Shown here: positions 16,289 through 24,696 of the stretch, one piece after another
Layout of the letters: every line of letters starts with the position of its first letter
Position numbering within the stretch: the first letter of the stretch is position 1
Source of the DNA: Paenibacillus typhae
GTDB lineage: Bacteria > Bacillota > Bacilli > Paenibacillales > Paenibacillaceae
Reading direction: 5' to 3'
DNA length: 64,000 nt
NCBI RefSeq assembly: GCF_900099765.1
Contig: NZ_FNDX01000016.1
Location: 1-64,000, forward strand
The notes under the pieces: model-generated
What the model saw: the letters and a program-made list of their open reading frames with translations, nothing else
The model's database searches: none
What the model was told of the DNA's origin: nothing
Made by a program: the position numbers and the translations under genes

Positions 16289-18958
16289 GTGGACAAGTTG
16301 ATACTTATAGACGGAAACAATATTATTTACCGCGCGTTTTTTGCGATGCCGCCGCTGACGAATACAGCCGGGCAGCAGACGAACGCCGTATACGGCTTTA
16401 CAACCATGCTGCTGCGTTTAATTGAAGAACACAAACCAAGCCATCTGATCGTGGCGTTTGATGCAGGCAAAATTACGTTCCGGCACGAAGGATATGAGGA
16501 TTATAAAGGCGGACGGCAAAAGACGCCCCCTGAGCTGTCCGAGCAATTTCCGCTGCTGAAGGACCTGCTGCGCGACCTTGGTGTGCCGCAGTTCGAAATC
16601 AGCGGTTATGAGGCTGATGATATTATCGGAAGTATTTCACGCGAGGCTGACGCTGCCGGACGTGAAGTGATGATCGTATCCGGGGATAAGGATATGCTGC
16701 AGCTGGCCTCGGAGCATACAACCATTGCGCTCGTCCGTAAAGGCGTGACTGAGGTTGAACTGTACGGGCCGCAGCAGATCCGCGAGAAATACGATCTGAC
16801 CCCTGAACAGATTATTGACCTGAAGGGTCTGATGGGCGACGCGAGCGACAATATCCCGGGTGTACCCGGCGTGGGCGAGAAAACTGCGCTTAAGCTGCTG
16901 CACCAGTTCGGTTCAGTAGAAGGCGTGCTGGCCGGAACCGGCGAGCTTAAAGGCAAGATGAAAGAGAAGCTGGAGGAGCATGCGGACAGTGCAGTCATGA
17001 GCAAGAAGCTGGCGACGATCTACCGTGAGGTTCCGCTGGAGCATGCCTGGGAGGATATGTCCTTCGCGGGGATTAACCGGGATACGGCCGGGCCTGCACT
17101 GGCGAAGCTGGAGTTCAAATCCCTGCTGGAGCGTCTGTCGCTGAGCGCCTATTCCGGCGCAGCCGGTGAAGATACAGCGGTGGAGGCTGCAGAAGCAGCG
17201 GAGCTGGATATTACGATCGTGGGAGAAGACGGGCTTGAAGCGTTGATTGCCGCGTTACCGGGAATTTCTGCCCTGCATGTGGAGACGAACGGGGAGAATC
17301 CGCACCGCTCGGAGGTGATCGGCATCGGCCTGTCTTCGCCGGAGCAGCATTATTACGTGCCGTTTGCCCTGCTGCAGAATCCGGCAGCTTCACCGCTGCG
17401 GGACTGGCTGGGCGACAGCAATGCGCCTAAGAGCGGCTATGACCTGCACCGTGCTGACCTTGCGCTGCACTGGCAGGGGATTGCTTTTGCCGGAGCGGCC
17501 AACGATGTGCAGCTTGCCGCCTATCTGCTGGACCCGACGGAAGCGAACCAGAACCTGAATGATCTTACCTCCAAGTACGGTCTGCCCCGTCTGTCACCGG
17601 ATGAGGATGTGTTTGGCAAGGGAGCCAAATACAAAATCCCCGAGCTGGAAATCCTGGGTAACCACGTAGCCCGCAAGAGCGCAACGGTGCTCGGGATTGT
17701 GGAGAAGCAGCAGCAGGAACTGCAGGAGACAGCAATGACCGGATTGTTCGTGGATCTGGAAATGCCGCTGTCACGGATTCTGGCTGATATGGAGAAGCAG
17801 GGCATTGCCGTCAACAAAGAGGAGCTTAAAGAGCTGGGCAAAGAATTCGAGGCGCAAATTGCATCGCTTGTCTCGGAAATTTATGAAATTTGCGGCACCG
17901 AATTTAACCTCAACTCGCCTAAGCAGCTGGGTGAAATTTTGTTTGTGAAGCTGGGGCTGCCTGTCGTGAAGAAGACCAAAACAGGCTACTCCACAGATGC
18001 AGAAGTACTGGAGAAGCTGGCTCCTTATCATGATGTGGTGCGCCTGATTCTGCAGTACCGCACCATTGCCAAGCTCCGATCCACCTATGTGGAAGGACTG
18101 CTCAAGGAAATTTCGGAACAGACCGGAAAGGTGCATACCTTCTACCGGCAGACGATTGCCGCTACTGGACGGCTCAGCAGCCAGTTCCCGAACCTGCAGA
18201 ATATTCCGATCCGGCTGGAGGAAGGCCGCAAGCTGCGGAAGATTTTTGTCCCGTCTGAACCGGGCTGGTCGATCCTCGCGGCAGACTATTCGCAGATTGA
18301 GCTGCGGGTGCTGGCCCACATATCCGGCGATGAGCGGATGAAGGAAGCTTTTCTGGAGGATATGGATATTCACACCAAAACTGCAATGGATGTATTCGGC
18401 GTAACGGCTGGTCAGGTAGACAGCAATATGCGGCGTTCCGCCAAGGCGGTTAACTTCGGGATTGTCTACGGCATCAGCGATTACGGCCTGTCGCAGAATC
18501 TAAACATTCCGCGCAAGGAAGCGGCTCAGTTCATTGAGCAGTATTTCGAGGTCTTCCAGGGAGTGCGCAAGTATATGGATGATATTGTGCAGGATGCCCG
18601 TAAGCAGGGCTATGTGACCACACTGCTGGAGCGCCGCCGCTATCTGCCGGAGATTAATGCCAAAAACTTTAATCTGCGCTCTTTTGCCGAACGTACGGCC
18701 ATGAATACACCGATCCAGGGAACGGCTGCAGATATCATCAAGCTGGCTATGGTGCATATGGACAAGGCGCTGTTTGAACGCGGACTGAAGAGCCGTATGC
18801 TGCTGCAGGTGCACGATGAACTTGTGTTCGAGGTGCCGGAGGATGAGCTGGAGCTGATGAAGCAGCTGGTGCCGGAGGTTATGGCCGGAGCGCTCAAGCT
18901 GTCTGTACCGCTCAAGGCAGAGGTAAGTTATGGAAGTAACTGGTACGAGGCGAAATAG
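16289..18958 (+). CDS. polA: DNA polymerase I
   Basis: 889 residues, GTG start after AAGGCGAGGTG. N-terminal 5'-3' exonuclease/flap domain (about 1-290; EADDIIG, GDKDMLQL, GLMGDASDNIPG). The central 3'-5' exonuclease fold (about 300-470) appears inactive: the DxE metal motif is replaced by HVETNGEN, as in other Bacillus-type PolA. Polymerase domain (about 500-889) has motif A YSQIELRVL near 666, motif B RRSAKAVNFGIVYG, and motif C VHDE near 842. First gene of a polA-mutM-ytaF-coaE repair and cofactor cluster. Confidence 0.97.
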   Translation: MDKLILIDGNNIIYRAFFAMPPLTNTAGQQTNAVYGFTTMLLRLIEEHKPSHLIVAFDAGKITFRHEGYEDYKGGRQKTPPELSEQFPLLKDLLRDLGVPQFEISGYEADDIIGSISREADAAGREVMIVSGDKDMLQLASEHTTIALVRKGVTEVELYGPQQIREKYDLTPEQIIDLKGLMGDASDNIPGVPGVGEKTALKLLHQFGSVEGVLAGTGELKGKMKEKLEEHADSAVMSKKLATIYREVPLEHAWEDMSFAGINRDTAGPALAKLEFKSLLERLSLSAYSGAAGEDTAVEAAEAAELDITIVGEDGLEALIAALPGISALHVETNGENPHRSEVIGIGLSSPEQHYYVPFALLQNPAASPLRDWLGDSNAPKSGYDLHRADLALHWQGIAFAGAANDVQLAAYLLDPTEANQNLNDLTSKYGLPRLSPDEDVFGKGAKYKIPELEILGNHVARKSATVLGIVEKQQQELQETAMTGLFVDLEMPLSRILADMEKQGIAVNKEELKELGKEFEAQIASLVSEIYEICGTEFNLNSPKQLGEILFVKLGLPVVKKTKTGYSTDAEVLEKLAPYHDVVRLILQYRTIAKLRSTYVEGLLKEISEQTGKVHTFYRQTIAATGRLSSQFPNLQNIPIRLEEGRKLRKIFVPSEPGWSILAADYSQIELRVLAHISGDERMKEAFLEDMDIHTKTAMDVFGVTAGQVDSNMRRSAKAVNFGIVYGISDYGLSQNLNIPRKEAAQFIEQYFEVFQGVRKYMDDIVQDARKQGYVTTLLERRRYLPEINAKNFNLRSFAERTAMNTPIQGTAADIIKLAMVHMDKALFERGLKSRMLLQVHDELVFEVPEDELELMKQLVPEVMAGALKLSVPLKAEVSYGSNWYEAK

Positions 18959-19009
18959 GCTCCCCGCTGCTTGCCTAGATCCGTTATAATGGAGTAGAGG
19001 TGAGTCATT

Positions 19010-19858
19010 ATGCCGGAATTACCGGAAGTCGAAACAGTCAGAAGAACCCTTAACGATTTAATTACAGGCAAGCAGATAGAGCACGTCACCGTCCGGCTGC
19101 CGCGGATTATCCAGCGTCCGGACGATACCCAGGCCTTTGCCAACATGCTGGCGGGCCATAGCATTGTTACAGTTGAGCGGAGAGGCAAGTTCCTGCGGTT
19201 TTTGCTGGACGGACTCGTGATGGTCTCCCATCTGCGGATGGAGGGCCGTTACGGGCTGTACCGGCAGGATGAGCCGCTGGACAAGCATACCCATGTTATT
19301 TTCCATTTCACCGACGGCACCGAGCTGCGGTACACGGACGTACGCCAGTTTGGGACCATGCATCTGTTTGATCCCGGTGAGGATCTGCTGCTGAAGCCGC
19401 TGAACAAGCTGGGTCAGGAGCCGCTGGATGTTTCTTTTACGCCGGAGCGGTTTAAGGAAATTGTCGGAGGACGGAATACCAAAATCAAGCCGCTGCTGCT
19501 TAATCAGGAATACATTGTCGGCATCGGCAATATTTATGTAGATGAGGCGCTGCACCGTGCGGGGATTCACCCGGAGGAGACGGCGAAGTTACTTTCGGAC
19601 GAGCAGCTGAACCGGCTGCATAGTGCGATTGTGTCGACGCTGACGGACGCGGTGAACGCCGGAGGCTCTTCGGTCAAATCATATGTCAACGGCCAGGGTG
19701 AGAGCGGCAGCTACCAGCAGCAGCATCTTATCTACGGCCGCAAGGATCAGCCCTGCAGAACCTGCGGCACCCTGATCGAGAAAAGCGTCGTAGGCGGCCG
19801 GGGCACGCATATCTGCCCGAATTGCCAGCCTTTAACCGTTGTTATAAGCCAAAGTTAG
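19010..19858 (+). CDS. mutM: Formamidopyrimidine-DNA glycosylase (Fpg)
   Basis: 282 residues. It begins MPELPEVE with the N-terminal Pro nucleophile and catalytic Glu, and removes 8-oxoguanine with AP-lyase activity. The helix-two-turn-helix motif and VGIGNIYVDEAL are present, and a C-terminal zinc finger (CRTC...CPNC) sits at about 248-275. It lies 51 bases after polA, preceded by GAGGTGA. Confidence 0.97.
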   Translation: MPELPEVETVRRTLNDLITGKQIEHVTVRLPRIIQRPDDTQAFANMLAGHSIVTVERRGKFLRFLLDGLVMVSHLRMEGRYGLYRQDEPLDKHTHVIFHFTDGTELRYTDVRQFGTMHLFDPGEDLLLKPLNKLGQEPLDVSFTPERFKEIVGGRNTKIKPLLLNQEYIVGIGNIYVDEALHRAGIHPEETAKLLSDEQLNRLHSAIVSTLTDAVNAGGSSVKSYVNGQGESGSYQQQHLIYGRKDQPCRTCGTLIEKSVVGGRGTHICPNCQPLTVVISQS

Positions 19859-20035
19859 AGATGAGATTTATCTGTTTCGTTGTTTAAATGCACCAGAGCT
19901 GTCCAGCCTGACTCAAAAGCCCAGGAACCGACTGCCGGTCCCGCCCATATACTGTGTGAAGAACGCTGAAACAAGCAAACGGAGCCGGAGGGTTCATCCT
20001 CCAAGGCTTCCGTTTCTTCACGGGAGGGATTGCGG

Positions 20036-20773
20036 GTGATCAGCCCATTGTTTTCACTGCTGCTTCTGGCTTTTGCGCTTAGTTTGGACGGTTTTGGTGT
20101 AGGCATTACATATGGATTACGCAAAATGAAAATACCGCTGCTCTCCATCCTGATTATCTCGCTCTGCTCGGGGATCGTCATTGGTGTCTCGATGCAGGTC
20201 GGTGTACTTTTAGCCAAGGTTGTCTCTCCGGATGCCGCCTCCATTATTGGAGCGGTTATTCTCGTCTTAATGGGCTGCTGGTCGCTGATTCAGATGCTGA
20301 CTCAGAAGGAGCGGAGCCCCCAGGATGAGGAGCGGGATGCCGAATTTGAGAGATCGGAAGAGGTTGCTTCGACTGAAACGGCCGCTTTAACGGAGCTGCC
20401 GGCAGATGCCGGAGAAGACGGTTCGCAGAGGTCAGCTGTGTTCTCCCTGGAGCTGCGGCATCTGGGGGTTGTTATTCAGATTCTGCGGACGCCGTCCTCC
20501 GCCGATATGGATGCTTCCGGCAGCATCTCCTCAATGGAAGCGATGATCCTGGGGATTGCGCTGTCGCTGGACGCTTTTGGCGCAGGGCTTGGTGCTGCGC
20601 TGCTTGGCTTCAGCCCGGTCTGGACCTCACTGATGATTGCCCTGTTCAGCGGTACCTTTTTACTGCTTGGAATGAAGACCGGCCTCAAACTGTCTGGAAG
20701 CTTCTGGATGAAGCATGCTGCCGCTCTGCCTGCGTTATTATTAATTGCTATGGGAATAATGAAGCTGTTATGA
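20036..20773 (+). CDS. ytaF: Sporulation membrane protein YtaF (MntP-like)
   Basis: Polytopic membrane protein, 245 residues from the GTG at 20036 (GGGAGGGA eight bases upstream; a TTG at 20030 is too close to it). Two homologous three-helix halves each carry the ALSLDGFGVG / ALSLDAFGAG signature, separated by an acidic loop (about 90-165). The fold is that of the MntP manganese exporters. YtaF in Bacillus is linked to sporulation; substrate is unproven. It sits between mutM and coaE as in Bacillus. Confidence 0.85.
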   Translation: MISPLFSLLLLAFALSLDGFGVGITYGLRKMKIPLLSILIISLCSGIVIGVSMQVGVLLAKVVSPDAASIIGAVILVLMGCWSLIQMLTQKERSPQDEERDAEFERSEEVASTETAALTELPADAGEDGSQRSAVFSLELRHLGVVIQILRTPSSADMDASGSISSMEAMILGIALSLDAFGAGLGAALLGFSPVWTSLMIALFSGTFLLLGMKTGLKLSGSFWMKHAAALPALLLIAMGIMKLL

Positions 20774-20782
20774 GGTGAGTAC

Positions 20783-21379
20783 ATGATTATGGGCTTAACC
20801 GGAGGTATTGCATCCGGAAAAAGCACCGTCTCCGCAATGCTGGTGCAAAAAGGAGCACGACTCGTCGATGCCGATGTCATCGCAAGAGGGGTCATGCTCC
20901 CGGGACATCCCGTGCTGGCTGCTGCTGTAGAACATTTTGGCCAAGGAATCCTGCTGCCTGACGGCACCTTAAACCGGGCTGCGCTGGGGGAGATCGTCTT
21001 CAGCGACCCCGCTGCCCTGCAGGTCCTGAACAGCCTGACACACCCTGCAATCCGCCAGGAAATCAAGGACCAGATGTATGCGCTGGAAGAGGAAGACGCG
21101 CAGCGTCTGGTGATTGTAGATATTCCTTTGTTGTATGAATCCAAGCTGGACAGCCTGTTCGATAAGGTTATGGTTGTGTATGTGCCCCGGGAGGTTCAGC
21201 TTGCCCGCCTGATAGAGCGTAACGGACTTAGCCCTGAACAGGCTGCAGCAAGGCTGGACGCCCAGATGGACATTGAAGAGAAACGCGCGAGAGCTGATTA
21301 TATCATTGATAACAGCGGTGACCTTGCCGAGACTGAGCAGCAGGTTGCCGTTATGTGGGACAGGCTGGGGTTATTATGA
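20783..21379 (+). CDS. coaE: Dephospho-CoA kinase
   Basis: Last step of coenzyme A synthesis: phosphorylates the ribose of dephospho-CoA. 198 residues, P-loop GLTGGIASGKS near the start, DADVIAR and the CoA-binding/lid segments present. ATG follows GAGGTGAG 9 bases after ytaF. Its stop overlaps the next gene's start. Confidence 0.95.
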   Translation: MIMGLTGGIASGKSTVSAMLVQKGARLVDADVIARGVMLPGHPVLAAAVEHFGQGILLPDGTLNRAALGEIVFSDPAALQVLNSLTHPAIRQEIKDQMYALEEEDAQRLVIVDIPLLYESKLDSLFDKVMVVYVPREVQLARLIERNGLSPEQAAARLDAQMDIEEKRARADYIIDNSGDLAETEQQVAVMWDRLGLL

Positions 21380-21939
21380 GCTGGCTGCGTAAAAAAAGAG
21401 TGCTGCTCCTGCTGTTCATCGGCTTTACCGCCATTCTGTTTCTCGGGACCAACTGGATGTCCTGGTTTTATCCGATCCATTATAAAGAAGAAATCCGTAA
21501 ACACAGCAGCACGTATAAGACCGATCCGTTTCTGGTCGCGGCCATTATCCGTGTGGAGACCAACTTCAAGACGGGCCGTGAATCCAAAAAGGGCGCACTC
21601 GGACTGATGCAGCTCATGCCGGATACCGCCAAGTGGGCGCTTGAAATGGCCAAGCTGCCTGACGTATCGCTGGATGAGCTTAAAGAGGAGCCGTCGGCCA
21701 ATATCGAGCTGGGTACCTGGTATCTTTCCTCGCTGTCCCGCCAATTTGACGGCAACCGGACAGCTGTGATCGCCGCATACAATGCGGGCCCAGGCAAAGT
21801 ACAGAGCTGGCTTGATGGAGGAGAGTGGGATGGGACAGAGGCTGCGGTGAAGGATATCCCGTTTGGCGAGACCCGGCACTACGTGCAGCGCGTGATTTAT
21901 TATTATAATCAGTATACGGATATTTACAGTGAATTCTAA
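21376..21939 (+). CDS. Membrane-anchored lytic transglycosylase (SLT family)
   Basis: 187 residues from the ATG at 21376, which overlaps the coaE stop (ATGA). One N-terminal TM anchor (about 8-30) and an extracellular goose-lysozyme/Slt fold. The catalytic Glu is in RVETNFK, followed by GALGLMQLMPDTA, AYNAGPGKV and HYVQRVIYYY. It cleaves peptidoglycan glycan strands to anhydromuramic ends. Close relatives sit after coaE in related bacilli. Confidence 0.92.
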   Translation: MSWLRKKRVLLLLFIGFTAILFLGTNWMSWFYPIHYKEEIRKHSSTYKTDPFLVAAIIRVETNFKTGRESKKGALGLMQLMPDTAKWALEMAKLPDVSLDELKEEPSANIELGTWYLSSLSRQFDGNRTAVIAAYNAGPGKVQSWLDGGEWDGTEAAVKDIPFGETRHYVQRVIYYYNQYTDIYSEF

Positions 21940-21953
21940 TGTTGTTGTATATA

Positions 21954-21997
21954 AAAAAGAAGCATTAAACGGCTTACGGCCGTTTAATACTTCTTCG
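21954..21997 (-). terminator. Terminator of the spore protein gene
   Basis: GAAG.ATTAAACGG pairs with CCGTTTAAT.CTTC; read on the minus strand it is followed by TTCTTTTTT. It may also stop the coaE operon from the other side. Confidence 0.75.
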
Positions 21998-22016
21998 GCA
22001 AGCTTATGGGGACAGG

Positions 22017-22235
22017 TTATTTGTATTGACCTGCCAGGGATTGCTCAGCGATTGTTACAAGACGTTTAGTGATGTAACCACCGATCGAACCGTTTTCGTA
22101 AGATGTTTTATTGCCTTGGTATCCGTCCGGGGAAAGAGTGATACCCAATTCTTGGGCAACTTCATATTTCAGTTGCTCCAATGCACCGCGTGAGTTGGAA
22201 ACTACCAGGTTGTTGCTGCTGTTGTTTTGGCTCAT
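22017..22235 (-). CDS. Alpha/beta-type small acid-soluble spore protein
   Basis: 72-residue DNA-coating protein of the dormant spore. It has the family pattern ALEQLKYEVAQELGI, including the germination-protease cleavage region around YEVA, and GGYITKRLVTIAEQSL near the end. ATG follows a perfect AGGAGGTGA. A minus-strand CATAATA at 22266-22272 resembles a sigma-G -10 element, though no clear -35 was found. Expected expression is late, in the forespore. Confidence 0.95.
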   Translation of the reverse strand: MSQNNSSNNLVVSNSRGALEQLKYEVAQELGITLSPDGYQGNKTSYENGSIGGYITKRLVTIAEQSLAGQYK

Positions 22236-22399
22236 TTCTGTTCACCTCCTATCGGTTGGTAACTGTATTATGTGCCGGACCCGCCAGATTCATAACAATA
22301 ATAAAACGGTGTTTTCTGGAAATAAATTTTACCCGCTCAAATAGGAGTGAGGAAAGCAGCTAAGTCTAATATTACAGTAAAAAGGAGTGGCCCAAGCTT

Positions 22400-22876
22400 A
22401 TGAAATGCCCATACTGCGATCACACTAATACCAAAGTGCTTGACTCGCGTCCGGCCAATGAGAATAAGTCGATCCGGCGCAGGCGTGAATGTGAGCGCTG
22501 CAGCAAACGCTTTACTACATTCGAGATGATTGAGGAAACACCGCTGATTGTCATTAAGAAGGACGGTAGCCGTGAGGAGTTCAGCCGTGATAAAATTCTG
22601 CGCGGCCTCATCCGCGCTTGTGAGAAGCGGCCGGTGTCCGTGGAACGCCTGGAATCCATCGTCTCCGAGGTGGAGAAGACGCTGCGCGGTATCGCCCTGG
22701 CGGAGATTGAGAGTCGGCAGATCGGCGAGCTCGTGATGGAGCAGCTATACCCGGTAGACGAGGTAGCTTACGTTCGGTTCGCTTCTGTATACCGGCAGTT
22801 TAAGGATATCAACATGTTCATGAAGGAACTGAAGGGGCTGCTGTCCAAAAACGATGGCGAGCTGGAGGGCCTTTAG
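22400..22876 (+). CDS. nrdR: Ribonucleotide reductase repressor NrdR
   Basis: 158 residues: N-terminal zinc ribbon (CPYC at 3-6, CERC about 30 residues later) and an ATP-cone domain ([19 protein letters not shown] onwards). Represses ribonucleotide reductase genes when dATP is high. ATG after AAGGAGTGG. Confidence 0.96.
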   Translation: MKCPYCDHTNTKVLDSRPANENKSIRRRRECERCSKRFTTFEMIEETPLIVIKKDGSREEFSRDKILRGLIRACEKRPVSVERLESIVSEVEKTLRGIALAEIESRQIGELVMEQLYPVDEVAYVRFASVYRQFKDINMFMKELKGLLSKNDGELEGL

Positions 22877-22995
22877 AGGAGCTGCAGCACCTGTGCAAAA
22901 AACTGCTCCGTTTATTGTAGGGCTTTGTAGAGGTGCTGTACCGTTTCTCGTTTCTTGCGGGAATAAAAAAGCAAATAACATTTTTTATAAAAGTG

Positions 22996-23024
22996 TTGAC
23001 ATGAGGAATAGATTTCTGTATTAT
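22996..23024 (+). promoter_or_regulatory. Sigma-A promoter of the tRNA pair
   Basis: TTGACA at 22996, 17-base spacer, TATTAT at 23019. It lies 93 bases before tRNA-Ala, with no gene between. Confidence 0.85.
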
Positions 23025-23116
23025 ATAGAAGTCGGCTACGAAATAACACGACGAAGTGAGCTTTTCGTTCACAGATGATTTTAGAATACATATTGTAGTT
23101 CTAAATCGGGTAACAT

Positions 23117-23192
23117 GGGGCCATAGCTCAGCTGGGAGAGCGCATCGCTGGCAGCGATGAGGTCAGGGGTTCGATCCCCCTTGGCTCCACCA
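23117..23192 (+). tRNA. tRNA-Ala (anticodon GGC)
   Basis: 76-nt cloverleaf: acceptor GGGGCCA/TGGCTCC, D arm GCTCAGCTGGGAGAGC, anticodon loop CTGGCAG, T arm AGGGGTTCGATCCCCC. CCA is encoded. Confidence 0.97.
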
Positions 23193-23209
23193 AATTATTT
23201 TTCCAACAT

Positions 23210-23282
23210 GGACTCTTAGCTCAGTTGGTAGAGCAGTAGACTCTTAATCTATTTGTCCAGGGTTCGAGCCCCTGAGAGTCCA
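23210..23282 (+). tRNA. tRNA-Lys (anticodon CTT), copy 1
   Basis: 73-nt cloverleaf: acceptor GGACTCT/AGAGTCC with discriminator A, anticodon loop CTCTTAA giving CTT for AAG codons, T arm CAGGGTTCGAGCCCCTG. No encoded CCA. Identical in sequence to the copy at 37637-37709. Confidence 0.96.
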
Positions 23283-23292
23283 TTTATGAAGA

Positions 23293-23316
23293 AACGGCAG
23301 AGATGCCGTTTTTTTT
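23293..23316 (+). terminator. Terminator after tRNA pair
   Basis: AACGGCA/TGCCGTT stem with a GAGA loop and an eight-T tail. Confidence 0.9.
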
Positions 23317-23449
23317 GTTGTGTTTTGAAAGCAAGAGAGGGGGCCGAGGTTACGTGATTAACACCGAATGCATCAAACACTCTTTAGGCTCTATAATGAC
23401 ATTTTCCGAGTTACGACAACTTTACTAGCAGTGCCAATACCCTGTACAC

Positions 23450-23527
23450 ACCAAAGACACTAAGACACCAAGATACCAAGATACCAAGATACCAAGATAC
23501 CAAGATACCAAGATACCAAGATACCAG
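23450..23527. repeat. Octamer tandem array, CCAAGATA type
   Basis: About nine to ten head-to-tail copies of an 8-bp unit (CCAAGATA). The first units are degenerate (CCAAAGAC, ACTAAGAC). Ends at ACCAGGTA. No coding potential. Confidence 0.9.
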
Positions 23528-23572
23528 GTACACTAACTACCTGACGATCCTAGAACTCTCAGACCCCGGCCG

Positions 23573-23964
23573 GGAACCCGAGAACCCGAGAACCCGAGAC
23601 CCAGAACCCCAGAACCCCAGAACCCCAGAACCCGAGAACTCGAGAACCCGAGAACCCGAGAACCCGAGAACCGAGAACCCCAGAACCCCAGAACCCCAGA
23701 ACCCCAGAACCTCAGAACCCCAGAACCCCAGAACCCCAGAACCCCAGAACCCCAGAACCCGAGAACCTCAGAACCCCAGAACCTTAGAACCCGAGAACCC
23801 GAGAACCCCAGAACCCCAGAACCCGAGAACCCGAGAACCCCAGAACCCGAGAACCCGAGAACCCGAGAACCCCAGAACCCGAGAACCCCAGAACCCCAGA
23901 ACCCGAGAACCCGAGAACCCCAGAACCCCAGAACCTCAGAACCCCCAGAACCCCCAGAACCCCC
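23573..23964. repeat. Octamer tandem array, AGAACCCC / AGAACCCG types
   Basis: Roughly 48 tandem copies of an 8-bp unit. Almost all are AGAACCCC or AGAACCCG, in an irregular mixed order, with a few AGAACCTC or one-base-short units. The 8-bp period shifts reading frame each unit, so the open frames through it repeat every 24 bases and are not a believable protein. The stretch from 23317 to 24030 holds only this array and the preceding one. Confidence 0.95.
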
Positions 23965-24040
23965 ATTAGCTCTTCTCACCCCATATCGTCAACGTATTGC
24001 GTATACTCCTTTACTCCAACTATACTTCGACTCCCGAATG

Positions 24041-24225
24041 CTAACGGACCGTAGCGCCGTTATTCCTGCCAATCGGCATGCCCGCACAGGCTAACGGACT
24101 GTAATGACCTTATTCTCTCCTTTTGCTGCCCATTTCATCAGTTGGGACGAAAATAACGTCATCTGAGTCCGTTAGCCTGGGAAAACCCTCGTTTCAGCGG
24201 AAATAAGGACTCCTGGGTCCGTTAG
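24041..24225. repeat. Four-arm inverted repeat element, copy A
   Basis: Four 24-bp arms start at 24041, 24091, 24152 and 24202. The first two read CTAACGGACYGTA, then variable bases, then CCGTTATT or ACCTTATT. The last two are the reverse complement form (AATAA...GTCCGTTAG). Start-to-start distances are 50, 61 and 50 bp. No gene overlaps it. Confidence 0.9.
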
Positions 24226-24466
24226 AGTTTGCGGGAATGTGTATCAATACATTTATGAGGCTTGGGATAGCTACACCTTTAAACAATACGTACGTTGAGA
24301 CCGCCGCGGTCAGGCATCCTGCGCCGGGAGATGCAGCACACCTTACCCCAAGCCCCGGCACCTTAACCTGCCGTTCGGTCCAGCTAGTTCCCTTGGCTAA
24401 TAACTACCTTAGGCATAAGTCAGCATAATCTGCTGGACTTGATTGATCTTAGGCACCTCCCGAATG

Positions 24467-24651
24467 CTAACGGACCGTAGCGCCGTTATTTCTGCCATTT
24501 GGCAAGCCTGCACAGGCTAACGGACTGTAATGACCTTATTCCCTCTTTTTGCTGCCCGTTTCAGCAATTGGAACGAAAATAACGTCATCTGAGTCCGTTA
24601 GCCTGGGAGAACCCTCGTTTCAGCGGAAATAAGGACTCCTGGGTCCGTTAG
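24467..24651. repeat. Four-arm inverted repeat element, copy B
   Basis: Arms start at 24467, 24517, 24578 and 24628: spacings 50, 61, 50, the same as copy A, of which it is a tandem duplicate. It ends 46 bases past the stop of the minus-strand nuclease-like gene. Confidence 0.9.
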
Positions 24652-24696
24652 ATTTCGGGGAAATGTGTATCAATACATTTATGAGGCTTGGGATAG

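Noticed and set aside
18985..18990. TATAAT as a separate mutM promoter
   Set aside because: No -35 at a proper distance, and the hexamer is only 20 bases before the start codon.
23533..23979. Minus-strand open frame of 148 codons rich in VLGFWGS repeats
   Set aside because: It is only the octamer array read through; the 8-bp period gives the same peptide in all frames, and no ribosome site or flanking domain is present.
24237..24428. 63-codon plus-strand frame in the repeat zone
   Set aside because: No ribosome site; it starts within the duplicated block and resembles no protein.
24041..24651. CRISPR array
   Set aside because: The 24-bp arms occur as two forward and two inverted copies per locus, not as direct repeats with uniform unique spacers, and no cas genes are present.
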